The position numbers were made by a program, and so were the translations under genes. DNA of 64,000 nt. Source: Asinibacterium sp. OR53. Its GTDB lineage: Bacteria > Bacteroidota > Bacteroidia > Chitinophagales > Chitinophagaceae. The notes under the pieces are model-generated. The model saw only the letters and a list, made by a program, of their open reading frames with translations, had not been told where the DNA came from and ran no database searches. Each line of letters starts with the position of its first letter. Position 1 is the first letter of the stretch. Below, in pieces: positions 27,659-36,281 of this stretch. The stretch covers positions 186,001-250,000 of the forward strand of contig NZ_KI911562.1 in the NCBI RefSeq assembly GCF_000515315.1, written 5' to 3'.

Positions 27659-27991
27659 ATGAGGGTAAGGCTGATTAAGTGTAAGTCCATAGAAGATTTT
27701 GCAGCAAACAATGCAAGGAGTAGAAGCTCTTTCAAAATATGGTTAGCTCTTCTGCAGCGTGCAGACTGGTTAACACCTAACGATATCTGCACCACTTACG
27801 GATCTGCTGATTTGTTAGGTGATGGTACAAAAAGAGTTGTATTTGACATAGCTGGCAATAACTATAGAATGATCTGCACTTATCATTTTGGAATCTCAAG
27901 AGTGCATTTGTATGTAAAATGGATAGGCACGCACGCGCAGTACACAGCATTATTCAGAAACAACGAGCATTATACAGTGAACGATTATTAA
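27659..27991 (+). CDS. higB: HigB-family mRNA interferase toxin
   Basis: 110 residues from ATG 27659 (a TTG nine bases earlier is less likely). The sequence is that of the HigB_toxin family: an N-terminal FAANNARSRSSFKIWLALL helix pair, then TYGSADLLGDGTKRVVFDIA, NNYRMICTYHF and VYVKWIG-like YVKWIGTHAQY strands ending at the conserved YT region. The family cleaves translated mRNA at the ribosome. The antitoxin gene begins 10 bases after its stop, the toxin-first order typical of higBA. Confidence 0.9.
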   Translation: MRVRLIKCKSIEDFAANNARSRSSFKIWLALLQRADWLTPNDICTTYGSADLLGDGTKRVVFDIAGNNYRMICTYHFGISRVHLYVKWIGTHAQYTALFRNNEHYTVNDY

Positions 27992-28001
27992 AACTTCAAT
28001 A

Positions 28002-28397
28002 ATGGAAACTTTATCACATACAGTTATTAAAACAACTGCCCAGTACTACAGGTATTGCAACCGGTTAGAGGAACTGGTGGACCTGAACAAAAAAACCAGG
28101 CCTATCAAAGACGAAATAGAATTGTTGACCCTACTCATTGAAAAGTACGATGAAGAACACAATACTTTTAGTGATGTCGATCCGGTTGAATTACTGAAAT
28201 CACTGATGAAAGATCATAAAATGAAGGCTGTTGAACTTGCCAGACTCTTGCATGTTAGCGAAGGCCTGGTTTCTGACATGCTGAACTATAAAAAAGGCAT
28301 GTCAAAAGAAACGATTCGCATTCTTGCTGAAAAATTCAAATTAAACCAGGAGGCATTCAACCGGCCTTATGAATTACGTATACCTGTGTACGTTTGA
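28002..28397 (+). CDS. higA: HigA-like antitoxin, XRE helix-turn-helix
   Basis: 131 residues, ATG 28002. The N-terminal half is helical and probably binds the toxin (RLEELVDLNKKTRPIKDE). The C-terminal part holds a helix-turn-helix, KMKAVELARLLHVSEGLVSD (about 73-92), followed by MSKETIRILAEKF. It should neutralise HigB and repress the operon through the palindrome at 27615-27635. Its stop is 8 bases from the end of convergent ispF with no clear terminator between. Confidence 0.88.
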   Translation: METLSHTVIKTTAQYYRYCNRLEELVDLNKKTRPIKDEIELLTLLIEKYDEEHNTFSDVDPVELLKSLMKDHKMKAVELARLLHVSEGLVSDMLNYKKGMSKETIRILAEKFKLNQEAFNRPYELRIPVYV

Positions 28398-28405
28398 CGG
28401 CCTAT

Positions 28406-28888
28406 TTATTGCGCCTTATACAGCAAGCACACCGCATGCGCCACCAACCCCTCTTTCCGGCCCACAAACCCCATCTTCTCTGTAGTAGTAGCTTTAACCG
28501 AAACATCCTTAATAGTGATCTCTAAAATAGAAGCAATCACTTCCTGCATTTGCGGCACATAAGGTTTGATCTTTGGCGCCTCCAGGCAAAGCGAAGCATC
28601 GATATTCACTACTTTATAACCCTCAGCACGAATAAGCGCATAAGTTTTAGCCAGTAATATTTTACTGTCGATATTCTTGAACTCAGCAGCAGTATCAGGA
28701 AAGTGCACACCAATATCACCCAAACACAAAGCCCCCAGCATCGCATCGCAGATCGCATGCAATAATACATCGGCATCGCTATGCCCCAACGCCCCCTTAT
28801 CGTGCGGGATCTTTACTCCGCCGATGAATAAATCACGCCCTTCTACTAATTGATGAAAATCGATACCGTAACCTATTCTAATATTCAT
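28406..28888 (-). CDS. ispF: 2-C-methyl-D-erythritol 2,4-cyclodiphosphate synthase
   Basis: 160 residues, the normal length. [20 protein letters not shown] carries the metal ligands Asp10 and His12, with His44 in [19 protein letters not shown] completing the zinc site; [10 protein letters not shown] and [20 protein letters not shown] are family signatures. It converts CDP-ME 2-phosphate to the cyclodiphosphate in the non-mevalonate isoprenoid pathway. A single housekeeping gene between two accessory modules. Confidence 0.97.
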   Translation of the reverse strand: MNIRIGYGIDFHQLVEGRDLFIGGVKIPHDKGALGHSDADVLLHAICDAMLGALCLGDIGVHFPDTAAEFKNIDSKILLAKTYALIRAEGYKVVNIDASLCLEAPKIKPYVPQMQEVIASILEITIKDVSVKATTTEKMGFVGRKEGLVAHAVCLLYKAQ

Positions 28889-28921
28889 AGCAGCCTGATT
28901 GCTTAGACGACAAAATTGAGT

Positions 28922-29089
28922 TTAATTTCTACTTGGTTTTACAAATTTGTCAGGCAGGCCCACTTCCCTCAAAATAGCATTGGCTTTCTCAAGTTTATCC
29001 TTGAAATACTTATTTCCCAAGTAATTATCAAGCGTTTCATCTACTTTTTTAATTCGGGGCTTCAATATTGTTTTTTTAACTGGTTTCAT
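28922..29089 (-). CDS. Small basic protein paired with the DUF6934-like gene
   Basis: 55 residues (MKPVKKTILKPRIKKVDETL start, ending KPSRN), lying 4 bases after the stop of the 150-residue gene and in the same direction. Lys-rich N-terminus, then an amphipathic segment (YLGNKYFKDKLEKANAILRE). Tight spacing and coding-like composition support it as a real gene despite its length. I do not recognise a family. With its neighbour it looks like a two-gene module, possibly toxin-antitoxin-like; that is inference. Confidence 0.55.
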   Translation of the reverse strand: MKPVKKTILKPRIKKVDETLDNYLGNKYFKDKLEKANAILREVGLPDKFVKPSRN

Positions 29090-29093
29090 GGTG

Positions 29094-29546
29094 TTATAAA
29101 GGTACTTTTTTTCTTTTTACAATAAATGCTTCATAATCTGTATTCTTCTCAAAAAGAGTCCATCTCCCATGATATGAACCATACACTTCAAAATCTGCTG
29201 ATATCAATCGAAAATGATTACTGATAGCTATTCTATAAAGCCTTGTCCTGCTTTTACTACTACCAGCCAGGAAAACCAACACATCTTTAAATCTTTCTGT
29301 AAAGAAATACAACGTAGAAGCCACCGTCAATAACACCTTATGTGCATCTCCGTTGTTTGTGATAACAGTATCGCTGATCTTATTCGTACGAGGGTCTTTA
29401 TCACCAAATCCTAGATTATAAACTTTTTCGAATGCTGTTTCACTATAAATAACCAGCTTATCTATACTACCTTTTGTTCCAATACTCACAAATTTGTAAG
29501 CCATTGCTGTTTTACTAATCGTGAGGGGATAAATGTCTTCCTGCAT
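29094..29546 (-). CDS. DUF6934-like protein
   Basis: 150 residues, ATG 29546. The sequence has the look of the Bacteroidota family DUF6934: a YPL...YKFVSIG start, a beta-rich first half (IDKLVIYSETAFEKVYNLGF), the GDKDPRTNKISDTVITNNGD stretch, a hydrophobic helix (LLTVASTLYFFTERF), then VFLAGSSKSRTRLYRIAISN. The SSKSRTRLYR motif is the most striking conserved-looking block. Function of the family is not known to me. It precedes the 55-residue gene by 4 bases. Confidence 0.6.
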   Translation of the reverse strand: MQEDIYPLTISKTAMAYKFVSIGTKGSIDKLVIYSETAFEKVYNLGFGDKDPRTNKISDTVITNNGDAHKVLLTVASTLYFFTERFKDVLVFLAGSSKSRTRLYRIAISNHFRLISADFEVYGSYHGRWTLFEKNTDYEAFIVKRKKVPL

Positions 29547-29638
29547 TATTGCTCTACTGATTGACTTATAAAACTAATAGTCAACAGTCGCTATTAAATG
29601 CGTATTCATACCTGTTTTGCCAGCAATGAAAAAGCGTA

Positions 29639-30781
29639 CTATTCTTTACCAATATTAAACACCAACCCCAACCTCAATGTGTTGGAAAGCGGGTTGCGGG
29701 TAATGCCACTACCCTGGGGCGCAAGATAAGAGAAATTAATCTGCACAAAATCGTAGTGGAAACCGGCGCCCATGGTAAGGTACTTGCGGTTGCCGCGCGA
29801 TTTGTCTTCATAGAAATAACCTGCCCGCAGGAAGAACTGGTTGTTATAACTGTATTCAGCGCCCAAAGAAAATTGCAGCGAACTGAGCTGGTTGGTGCCA
29901 TCATGGAATGATTTCAGCCAGCTCGACACCACTCCCGAACTACGAAAATCCGCCAGGCTCGCCGAATCTGCAGAAGCATTACCCGTAGCCTGTGGCGCCG
30001 CAGGTACCAGCAACTTATTCATATCAAGCGCAATATTGAGCTTGTTGCTTTCATCAAAAACCTTGGTATACGATCCGCCAATTCCCAAATTGGCCGGGAT
30101 ATAATCCTTATTGCGCGCATCATTGGTATAAGAGATCTTGCTGCCCAGGTTGGAGAGCGTAACACCCCAGTTCCATCCTTCACCCGAACCGTTCAGTCCG
30201 TTATAAAACAAAGAAACATCACCCGCCAGGGCATTACCGGCCTTGTACGAAACGCCGTTGTAATCGCCTACCACCAGTCGCGAATTGATGTAACGCAAAG
30301 CCACACCGATGTTCAGCTTGCTGGTGAGCTTGCGCGAATAACCCGCATCGATGGAAAACTCCGTTGGCTTGGTATTGAACAAAGGGTTACCGGAATAATC
30401 GGTGAGCTGTATATTACCCAGGCTGAAGAAACGCATGGAAGTTGAAATGGCCTGCTCATCGTCCAGTTTATGGTAAGCAGCCATGCTGGCGAGGTACACA
30501 TCATTCAACCCCAGGTCTTTGAGCCAGGGCGTGTAGTTAAACGCAACAGCCGACCGTTTGGGCGCCGCCAGCACTTTGGCCAGGTTCCAGAAAGGCGCAT
30601 TGGCATCGGGTGTTGTTGCAATACCCGCATCGCCCATACCTCCGGCGCGTGCATCGGGGGAAATACGAAGAAAGGGAACGGCGGTGGAAACAATGTTCAC
30701 GGACTCTGTTGTTTGAGCCATGCCTGAAAAAGCGAACGATGCCAACAATGCAGTTAGTGCAAGTTTTGTGAAATACTTCAT
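29639..30781 (-). CDS. porV: PorV, type IX secretion outer-membrane shuttle protein
   Basis: 380 residues with a signal peptide (about 1-22, ending GMAQ). TAVPFLRISPDARAGGMGDA followed by GIATTPDANAPFWN is the PorV/LptO signature and the rest is an FadL-like beta-barrel ending KNTLRLGLVFNIG-like NTLRLGLVFNIGKE. PorV ferries CTD-bearing cargo from the Sov translocon to the PorU sortase complex. It is downstream of porU on the same strand, an arrangement with gldJ nearby that is also seen in other Bacteroidota. Confidence 0.92.
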   Translation of the reverse strand: MKYFTKLALTALLASFAFSGMAQTTESVNIVSTAVPFLRISPDARAGGMGDAGIATTPDANAPFWNLAKVLAAPKRSAVAFNYTPWLKDLGLNDVYLASMAAYHKLDDEQAISTSMRFFSLGNIQLTDYSGNPLFNTKPTEFSIDAGYSRKLTSKLNIGVALRYINSRLVVGDYNGVSYKAGNALAGDVSLFYNGLNGSGEGWNWGVTLSNLGSKISYTNDARNKDYIPANLGIGGSYTKVFDESNKLNIALDMNKLLVPAAPQATGNASADSASLADFRSSGVVSSWLKSFHDGTNQLSSLQFSLGAEYSYNNQFFLRAGYFYEDKSRGNRKYLTMGAGFHYDFVQINFSYLAPQGSGITRNPLSNTLRLGLVFNIGKE

Positions 30782-30796
30782 GCGGTTTTTTTATTA

Positions 30797-30876
30797 CGTC
30801 ATCCTGAGTGAGCGAAGCGAATCGAAGGACCTGCTGGAGTTTCGGGCAGATCCCTCGGCTGCGCTCGGGATGACGG
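30797..30876. repeat. REPIN-like palindromic repeat, porU-porV spacer
   Basis: About 80 bases with inverted ends CGTCATCCTGAG and CTCGGGATGACG. The interior (GAAGGACCTGCTG, TTCGGGCAGATCCCTCGGCT) matches the copies at 38743-38858 and 56251-56366. It fills the spacer between porU and porV and would form a hairpin in their shared mRNA. Confidence 0.8.
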
Positions 30877-30913
30877 ATAGTTTAAGTAGATTTCACTTCA
30901 TCAAGCAAATTGT

Positions 30914-33900
30914 TTAAAGTAAGATCATCTGCCCCGCACCTGCATAACGTTCGTCCCCTAAGGCAATGATAACCCGGTAAATATAAATACCTTTTTCTAA
31001 TTTCCTGCCATGGGCATCGGTGCCATCCCACCCCACCTGGCAGTTGCGCGATCCGGCCGACTCGACCACCGATTCCAGGCGCCGCACCAACTGTCCGTTC
31101 GAAGCGTAGATACCGATCTGCACCTTGAATGCTGCCCCGGGTTGGTTGTGTTCGAAAGAAAAATTGGTATGATTCGAAAACGGGTTCGGATAATTCATCA
31201 AACGGGTAATGCTGAGCCGCTCGCGCTTGACCACCGTAAAGTCCAGGCTGGCAGTAGCCGATTGGTTGGCCACATTCCAGGCCCGCAGGCGGATCGTATG
31301 ACGGCCCGGTGTAAGTCCGGATAGCTGGTAGCGCAAGGCTCCGCGCTGATAACTGTCTTTATCGGCCGTATAAAAATTGTTCAGCACCAGGGTATTGTTT
31401 TCGTTGCCATCGATCACCGCAATGATATCATGCCCGATACCATTACCCGATGTGTTGATGCCCGATGTATCGAACAGCCGCGCAATAAGCAAAGGATTTT
31501 CATTGGTCAATCCGCCGTTGAGAAACAACGTATCGTTGAGATATAACCGGATCGCTGGCCCTGCAACATTCCCCAAAACACCGTCATCCCGAACGAAGTG
31601 AGGGATCTCACAAACCCCCGCACCATCTCTCACCCCATCCTCTGCATACAAACTGATGCGACCATTGCCTTGCTGATTAACGCTGATATCTTTCGGCATC
31701 ACAAAAGAAAACTGGAATTGTCCGTTCGTAACCGTAGCGCTGCCCTTATACAATACCTGTGTCTGTTGCTGAAAAGGGGTAACCGGACTGGCCGGATCGT
31801 TACCCAGTGTTTTCACGGTCTGCGGTTTATCGTACACAGTAGGGTAGACCGTTCCGTTGAAATCATTCACCGGCGCTCCATTGGCATCGGTAACCACGCC
31901 ACCGAACTGGTAGGTATGCAGTGTTTTCAGGGTATCGTTACCCGTGAGCGGCTTGCCATTGAGTGTTGTGAGTTTCAGTTGCAATGTGGGAATGGCCAGG
32001 TACATGGCCGGATCGCCCAGCAAAGCGAACTTGCGGGTATTCACCACATCGCCAAAGCCTTGCACGGTAAGGTTCTTCGCCCGGCGCACCGATTCGCCCA
32101 GGCTGAGCCGGTTGCCATTCATTGCAGGCTGCAATGCCGTTTTCAAATAATTATCGTTGATGAGCCGGTTGCTGTAGGCAAAGACCAGCCGCGTGGTGGT
32201 TAACAAAGCAATGGCGCCGTTAGCGCTACCCGTTAACACCGCAGCGCCCAATGAATTTTTCTGCGGATCATCGTGCGGCGCAAAATCGCAGCTCGCTGTA
32301 ATGAACAGCGGCAGCTTATTGGCATTGTTGAAACGGTTCACTTCATCCATGCCCAGCACCGCCGCTTCTGACAGTCGCTCGAAACTGCCATGGCCACTGT
32401 AATTGAACAGCAAAGTACCATTGCCCATACGGTTCACGATGGCATCGTTCACAGCGGGATAACGCGCGCCACCGCTGCTGCTCACTAACGGATAAGCATC
32501 GAGATAGATCTTCTGCTGGTTGAACAAAGTATTGGCCGCAGCCGCATCGGCTGTTAAGGTTTCGGCGTCGTTGAGGTGCAGGTCATTGTCTTTATCGTCG
32601 GCAACGTAGGTTGTTTGTGTGCGCCAGTTACCCAGACTTTCTTTGGCATGATAACGGATGATCTTATCCACCATGGTAGTGGCTTCGTCAACCGTGCGCG
32701 CAGGGATCCTGCCTACGGCTACATTCAATGAAATACTATCTGTCAATAATCCAAAAAAATCATCCGAAGTATAGGTAAGCAAAGGGTCGAGTGAGTTGGC
32801 GCTTTCGTAACAAGGCACCAGGTTGATGTTATGGGGGATGCGGTTGCGGTAATCGAAAGAACCCGCGCCCATCAGCAAAAGATAGCGAGGGTTTACATAC
32901 ATTTTTACAAAATCGCGGATGGCGGTAGGGTCGGCCATGCCGCCGCTGAACTCGTGGAATAACTGATCTGTTTGCACTACTACCGTACGCAGTCCTTCGT
33001 GTTGCTGATGAAACTGCGCCAGCCGCTGCGCCTGTTGTAAAAAAGCGGGATGGGTGATGATGATATAATCGGCTGTGGATGATTGATGCAGGTCCTGGTT
33101 GGCCAGCTTACCCAGGGGAATAGGCGTGAGCCAGCCCGCGCTGCCAAATGCCACGTATTCACGCAGTCGCGATGCATCGTTATTGAAAGCCACCTGTGAA
33201 CCAACGGCGCTGGTATTCATTTGAACAGGGTTACGCGCATTGGTGATATCCCAAACTGTTAATGCGCCGGAGCCATTATTGGTAATAGTAAAAGCTGCTA
33301 CCGACTGGCTGCTTACCGACGACCAATCGCGGAAGAACAAGGGTGTATTGCCGGAAATGGTCAGCGATTTTCTTCCGTGCAATTCAAACCAGTCGAGCCA
33401 GCCTTGCGCATTGCTGTTGAAGGGCTGAAAGCTACACCCAATAGTAAGGTTCCCCGAATTAGCCGTAAAACTATTTTGCTGCGAAACAGCCGTAGCATAA
33501 TGATCGAGGAAATAACCCGATACCGGGGCGATGGTAGCGCTTTGCGCGGGCTGACCGTTTACACTCAATTGAAAACTGCTGCTGCCGTTGACCGTTCTGC
33601 CTGCAAAACGGCTGATCAGCGTAACAGGTGTTCCCGTAAGCACACCGGAAAAATCTACCGGGAAACTGCGCGAGAGCGGCACACCCGGGTTGCTGCCGAA
33701 CTCCTCGCCATACCATTCTTTGCCGCTGCTGAGCAGGTTCACCAGGTCGTTCTCATAAAAATAATGTTCGTTGTAGCTGTTCACCTGTACGGTAGGTGCA
33801 GCAACGGCAGCAGCCGTTTGTATCCGCTTACCTGTTCCGCCCACGGTCAGGTAATAATACGCAGTATCGCCATACAGGTTTTTATGGTGATGGAATAATT

Positions 33901-34276
33901 GCTGCAGGCTGTCTTTCTCCCATCGCACCGTTCCCGGTGCGTAAAAAAGAAAATAGTCGTTGTTATCGAAGACCCCATCGCCGCCATCGAACATGGCAAT
34001 GGCGTTCTCTTTTAAATCGTCGTCGTTCTGCGCGTTCACCGATTCATCCAGCATCACTCCCCCATTACCATAGAGCCGTATGGAAGCCGATGCCAGGCTG
34101 GCCGTATTTACCCCCAGGGCGTTCAGCATCGCCACATCTACTTTGTACACACCTTCCTGCTTCACCCCGATCCTTACCCAGCTGCCTGTTGCCAGTACTG
34201 AATGCGGTACATAGCTGCGTTGAGCCCAGGAAGGAAGGGATAAGAAAAAAATAAATAATACAAGAAGTTTGCGCAT
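30914..34276 (-). CDS. porU: PorU, type IX secretion sortase (C25 peptidase)
   Basis: 1120 residues with a signal peptide (about 1-19). The gingipain-like domain is about 400-760: catalytic His629 in FNYSGHG and Cys663 in FITASCDFAPHDD. A FlgD-like and then CTD-type C-terminus (NYPNPFSNHTNFSFEHN, GIYIYRVII) follows. PorU removes C-terminal signals of secreted cargo and attaches A-LPS. Residues about 888-900 (VCEIPHFVRDDGV) are encoded by a fragment of the genome's dispersed repeat. Divergent from gldJ. Confidence 0.93.
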   Translation of the reverse strand: MRKLLVLFIFFLSLPSWAQRSYVPHSVLATGSWVRIGVKQEGVYKVDVAMLNALGVNTASLASASIRLYGNGGVMLDESVNAQNDDDLKENAIAMFDGGDGVFDNNDYFLFYAPGTVRWEKDSLQQLFHHHKNLYGDTAYYYLTVGGTGKRIQTAAAVAAPTVQVNSYNEHYFYENDLVNLLSSGKEWYGEEFGSNPGVPLSRSFPVDFSGVLTGTPVTLISRFAGRTVNGSSSFQLSVNGQPAQSATIAPVSGYFLDHYATAVSQQNSFTANSGNLTIGCSFQPFNSNAQGWLDWFELHGRKSLTISGNTPLFFRDWSSVSSQSVAAFTITNNGSGALTVWDITNARNPVQMNTSAVGSQVAFNNDASRLREYVAFGSAGWLTPIPLGKLANQDLHQSSTADYIIITHPAFLQQAQRLAQFHQQHEGLRTVVVQTDQLFHEFSGGMADPTAIRDFVKMYVNPRYLLLMGAGSFDYRNRIPHNINLVPCYESANSLDPLLTYTSDDFFGLLTDSISLNVAVGRIPARTVDEATTMVDKIIRYHAKESLGNWRTQTTYVADDKDNDLHLNDAETLTADAAAANTLFNQQKIYLDAYPLVSSSGGARYPAVNDAIVNRMGNGTLLFNYSGHGSFERLSEAAVLGMDEVNRFNNANKLPLFITASCDFAPHDDPQKNSLGAAVLTGSANGAIALLTTTRLVFAYSNRLINDNYLKTALQPAMNGNRLSLGESVRRAKNLTVQGFGDVVNTRKFALLGDPAMYLAIPTLQLKLTTLNGKPLTGNDTLKTLHTYQFGGVVTDANGAPVNDFNGTVYPTVYDKPQTVKTLGNDPASPVTPFQQQTQVLYKGSATVTNGQFQFSFVMPKDISVNQQGNGRISLYAEDGVRDGAGVCEIPHFVRDDGVLGNVAGPAIRLYLNDTLFLNGGLTNENPLLIARLFDTSGINTSGNGIGHDIIAVIDGNENNTLVLNNFYTADKDSYQRGALRYQLSGLTPGRHTIRLRAWNVANQSATASLDFTVVKRERLSITRLMNYPNPFSNHTNFSFEHNQPGAAFKVQIGIYASNGQLVRRLESVVESAGSRNCQVGWDGTDAHGRKLEKGIYIYRVIIALGDERYAGAGQMILL
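31579..31612. repeat. Repeat fragment inside the porU reading frame
   Basis: The plus strand reads CCGTCATCCCGAACGAAGTG then AGGGATCTCAC, matching the half-unit GTCATCCCGAGC...GAGGGATCT of the dispersed family. On the coding strand it is translated in frame as CEIPHFVRDDG, between the beta-strand block GRISLYAED and GPAIRLYLND of PorU. There is no frameshift or stop. Confidence 0.75.
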
Positions 34277-34303
34277 ACATCAAAAATAACCCTCAATCTT
34301 AAA

Positions 34304-34333
34304 CTTTGCCCTGGGCTTAAGCCCAGGGCAAAG
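34304..34333. repeat. Perfect 30-bp palindrome between porU and gldJ
   Basis: Arms CTTTGCCCTGGGCTT and AAGCCCAGGGCAAAG match perfectly. Same core as 38874-38915 and 60327-60357. No T-run on either side and it lies in a divergent promoter region, so it is not placed as a terminator here; a mobile repeat or a protein-binding site is likelier. Confidence 0.75.
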
Positions 34334-34500
34334 AGTAGTGATATCCCTACATTTAAATGTGCATTCCCTCAATCCTTCTTAAAAAAAATCTCCCTTATTT
34401 TGCTGCACTTTAACAATTTGCCGAATCTAAAATTAGGCTTTTGATAACATTAACAACTTATATTCGCATACACATTCATTCTATATTCAATCCTTCGCAA

Positions 34501-36066
34501 ATGCAGTTACTGAAAACAACCAGGAATTTAGTTTGGCTGTTGGCTATTACAGGCGCTATGGCTTCCTGTAATGTCTTTAAGAAAAAACACGATCAGTCCA
34601 CCGCTACCGGATGGAACTACAACGATAAAGAGCAGGGCAATTTTCATGTGGCCAAGCCGAAAGACATCAAGACCGCACCCGGACTGGTATTCATCCAGGG
34701 CGGTACTTTTTCCATGGGCGCTACCCAGGAAGATGTGATGGGCGACTGGAACAATATCCCCCGCCGTATTACCGTGAACTCATTTTTTATTGACAAGACC
34801 GAAGTGGCCAACGTGCACTACCGCGAATACCTGTACTGGCTGCAGAATGTGTTTGGAACCGCCGGTCAGGACTCCATCGTAGACCAGGCCAAACCCGATA
34901 CCCTTGTATGGCGCAGTGAGCTGGCTTACAATGAGCCTTATGTGGAATATTATTTCCGACACCCTTCTTATAACTACTACCCTGTAGTAGGCGTGAGCTG
35001 GAAACAGGCCACCGAGTATTGCATGTGGCGTACAGACCGAGTGAATGAGTTAGCATTGATCAACAAAGGGTTCCTCGACAAGAAAAGTCAGATCAAAAAA
35101 GAACTGAACGGCGCTGGTCAGGATAACTTCAATACCAAGGCCTACCTGATGGATGAATACCAGGCCGTGCCCGGTAAGCAGGCCGCTTCTAAAAGCAATC
35201 CTTTGAGAGACGCCCAGGGCCGCCCCAGGACCAAAGTGGTTTTCGAAGATGGAATTCTCTATGGCGATTATCGCCTGCCCACAGAAGCAGAGTGGGAATA
35301 CGCTGCTTACGGATACATTGCGGAGAACCCGCAGAAAAAACTGCGGAAGTCGAAGCGAGGCGAAGAGCTGATTGCCAACAAACAGATCTTCTCCTGGAAA
35401 AACAATGGATACGATAACGCGCGTTATGTACAGAAGAGCGCTTACCAGGGCGCTTTCCTGGCCAACTTCAAACGCGGCTATGGTGATAACATGGGTGTGG
35501 CCGGCGGATTGAACGATAATGCGGCCATCCCTGCCGAAGTAACTTCATTCATTCCCAACGGATACGGACTCTATAATATGAGTGGCAACGTGAGCGAATG
35601 GGTAGCCGATGTATACAGGCCGCTGACAGAAATGGACGGTAGCGATTTCAACATGTACCGCGGTAACGTGTTCAAGAAAGTAGATATGAGTGGTGGCGCC
35701 GGTAACCTGCGTGATGACAAAGGACGCATCAAGATGGTTCCAGAGTCGGATTCAGCTTTGAGGAACCGCCGCAACTACCAGCATTCTTACGCATTGAACT
35801 TCCTCGATGGCGATTCAACCAGTAACGTTTCTTATGGATACGGCGTAACTACGCTGATCTCCGATAAATCAAGGGTATACAAAGGTGGTAGCTGGAACGA
35901 CAGGGCTTATTGGTTGAGTCCGGGTGCACGCCGCTTCCTCGAAGAAGACCTGAGCAGCAACTCCATCGGATTCCGTTGCGCCATGAGCCATTACGGCGCT
36001 TCAGAAGGAACCTCCACTAAATCCCAGACCGGCCAGTTCTTCCCCACCCGCCGGAACAAACGATAG
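34501..36066 (+). CDS. gldJ: GldJ, gliding motility / T9SS lipoprotein
   Basis: 521 residues from ATG 34501; an upstream in-frame ATA/ATT start region (from 34441) would spoil the signal peptide. The lipobox is TGAMASC (Cys about 25). The rest is a formylglycine-generating-enzyme-like (SUMF1/FGE) fold: FIQGGTFSMGATQEDVMGDW, FFIDKTEVANVHYREYLYWL, YPVVGVSWKQATEYCMWRTD, YRLPTEAEWEYAAYG, NMSGNVSEWVADVY, and a VYKGGSWND...FRCAMS end. GldJ anchors the periplasmic ring of the type IX system, likely without enzymatic activity. Neighbouring porU/porV support the call. Confidence 0.92.
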   Translation: MQLLKTTRNLVWLLAITGAMASCNVFKKKHDQSTATGWNYNDKEQGNFHVAKPKDIKTAPGLVFIQGGTFSMGATQEDVMGDWNNIPRRITVNSFFIDKTEVANVHYREYLYWLQNVFGTAGQDSIVDQAKPDTLVWRSELAYNEPYVEYYFRHPSYNYYPVVGVSWKQATEYCMWRTDRVNELALINKGFLDKKSQIKKELNGAGQDNFNTKAYLMDEYQAVPGKQAASKSNPLRDAQGRPRTKVVFEDGILYGDYRLPTEAEWEYAAYGYIAENPQKKLRKSKRGEELIANKQIFSWKNNGYDNARYVQKSAYQGAFLANFKRGYGDNMGVAGGLNDNAAIPAEVTSFIPNGYGLYNMSGNVSEWVADVYRPLTEMDGSDFNMYRGNVFKKVDMSGGAGNLRDDKGRIKMVPESDSALRNRRNYQHSYALNFLDGDSTSNVSYGYGVTTLISDKSRVYKGGSWNDRAYWLSPGARRFLEEDLSSNSIGFRCAMSHYGASEGTSTKSQTGQFFPTRRNKR

Positions 36067-36093
36067 TAAAAAGGAAAAGGGTTAATACACAGT

Positions 36094-36125
36094 AAAGCCA
36101 TACTTCACAAGAGTGTGGCTTTTTT
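36094..36125 (+). terminator. Intrinsic terminator after gldJ
   Basis: AAAGCCATAC and GTGTGGCTTT form a 10-bp stem with one wobble around TTCACAAGA, followed by TTT; it lies 28 bases after the gldJ stop. Confidence 0.8.
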
Positions 36126-36211
36126 GTTGTGAAAATATTTGCTTATATCCATAAAAAAAGCCACCTTGCTATCAAATTAAATCCGTTACGCCAGTAGGCT
36201 GGTAAATATTT

Positions 36212-36259
36212 CCCGATGTGGGTCTGTGTAGAACGGGCAGCACATCGGGGTTTTTATTT
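36212..36259 (+). terminator. Second hairpin with T-rich tail, just upstream of the NYN gene
   Basis: CCCGATGTG (36212-36220) pairs with CACATCGGG (36241-36249) around a 20-base loop, followed by GTTTTTATTTT. It starts about 90 bases after the gldJ terminator and ends 23 bases before ATG 36282. It could end a small RNA transcribed from the 36126-36211 spacer or attenuate the NYN-murF unit. The spacer also holds a GCCAGTAGGC mini-hairpin. Confidence 0.55.
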
Positions 36260-36281
36260 TCTCAAAACTAATTAAGAAATT

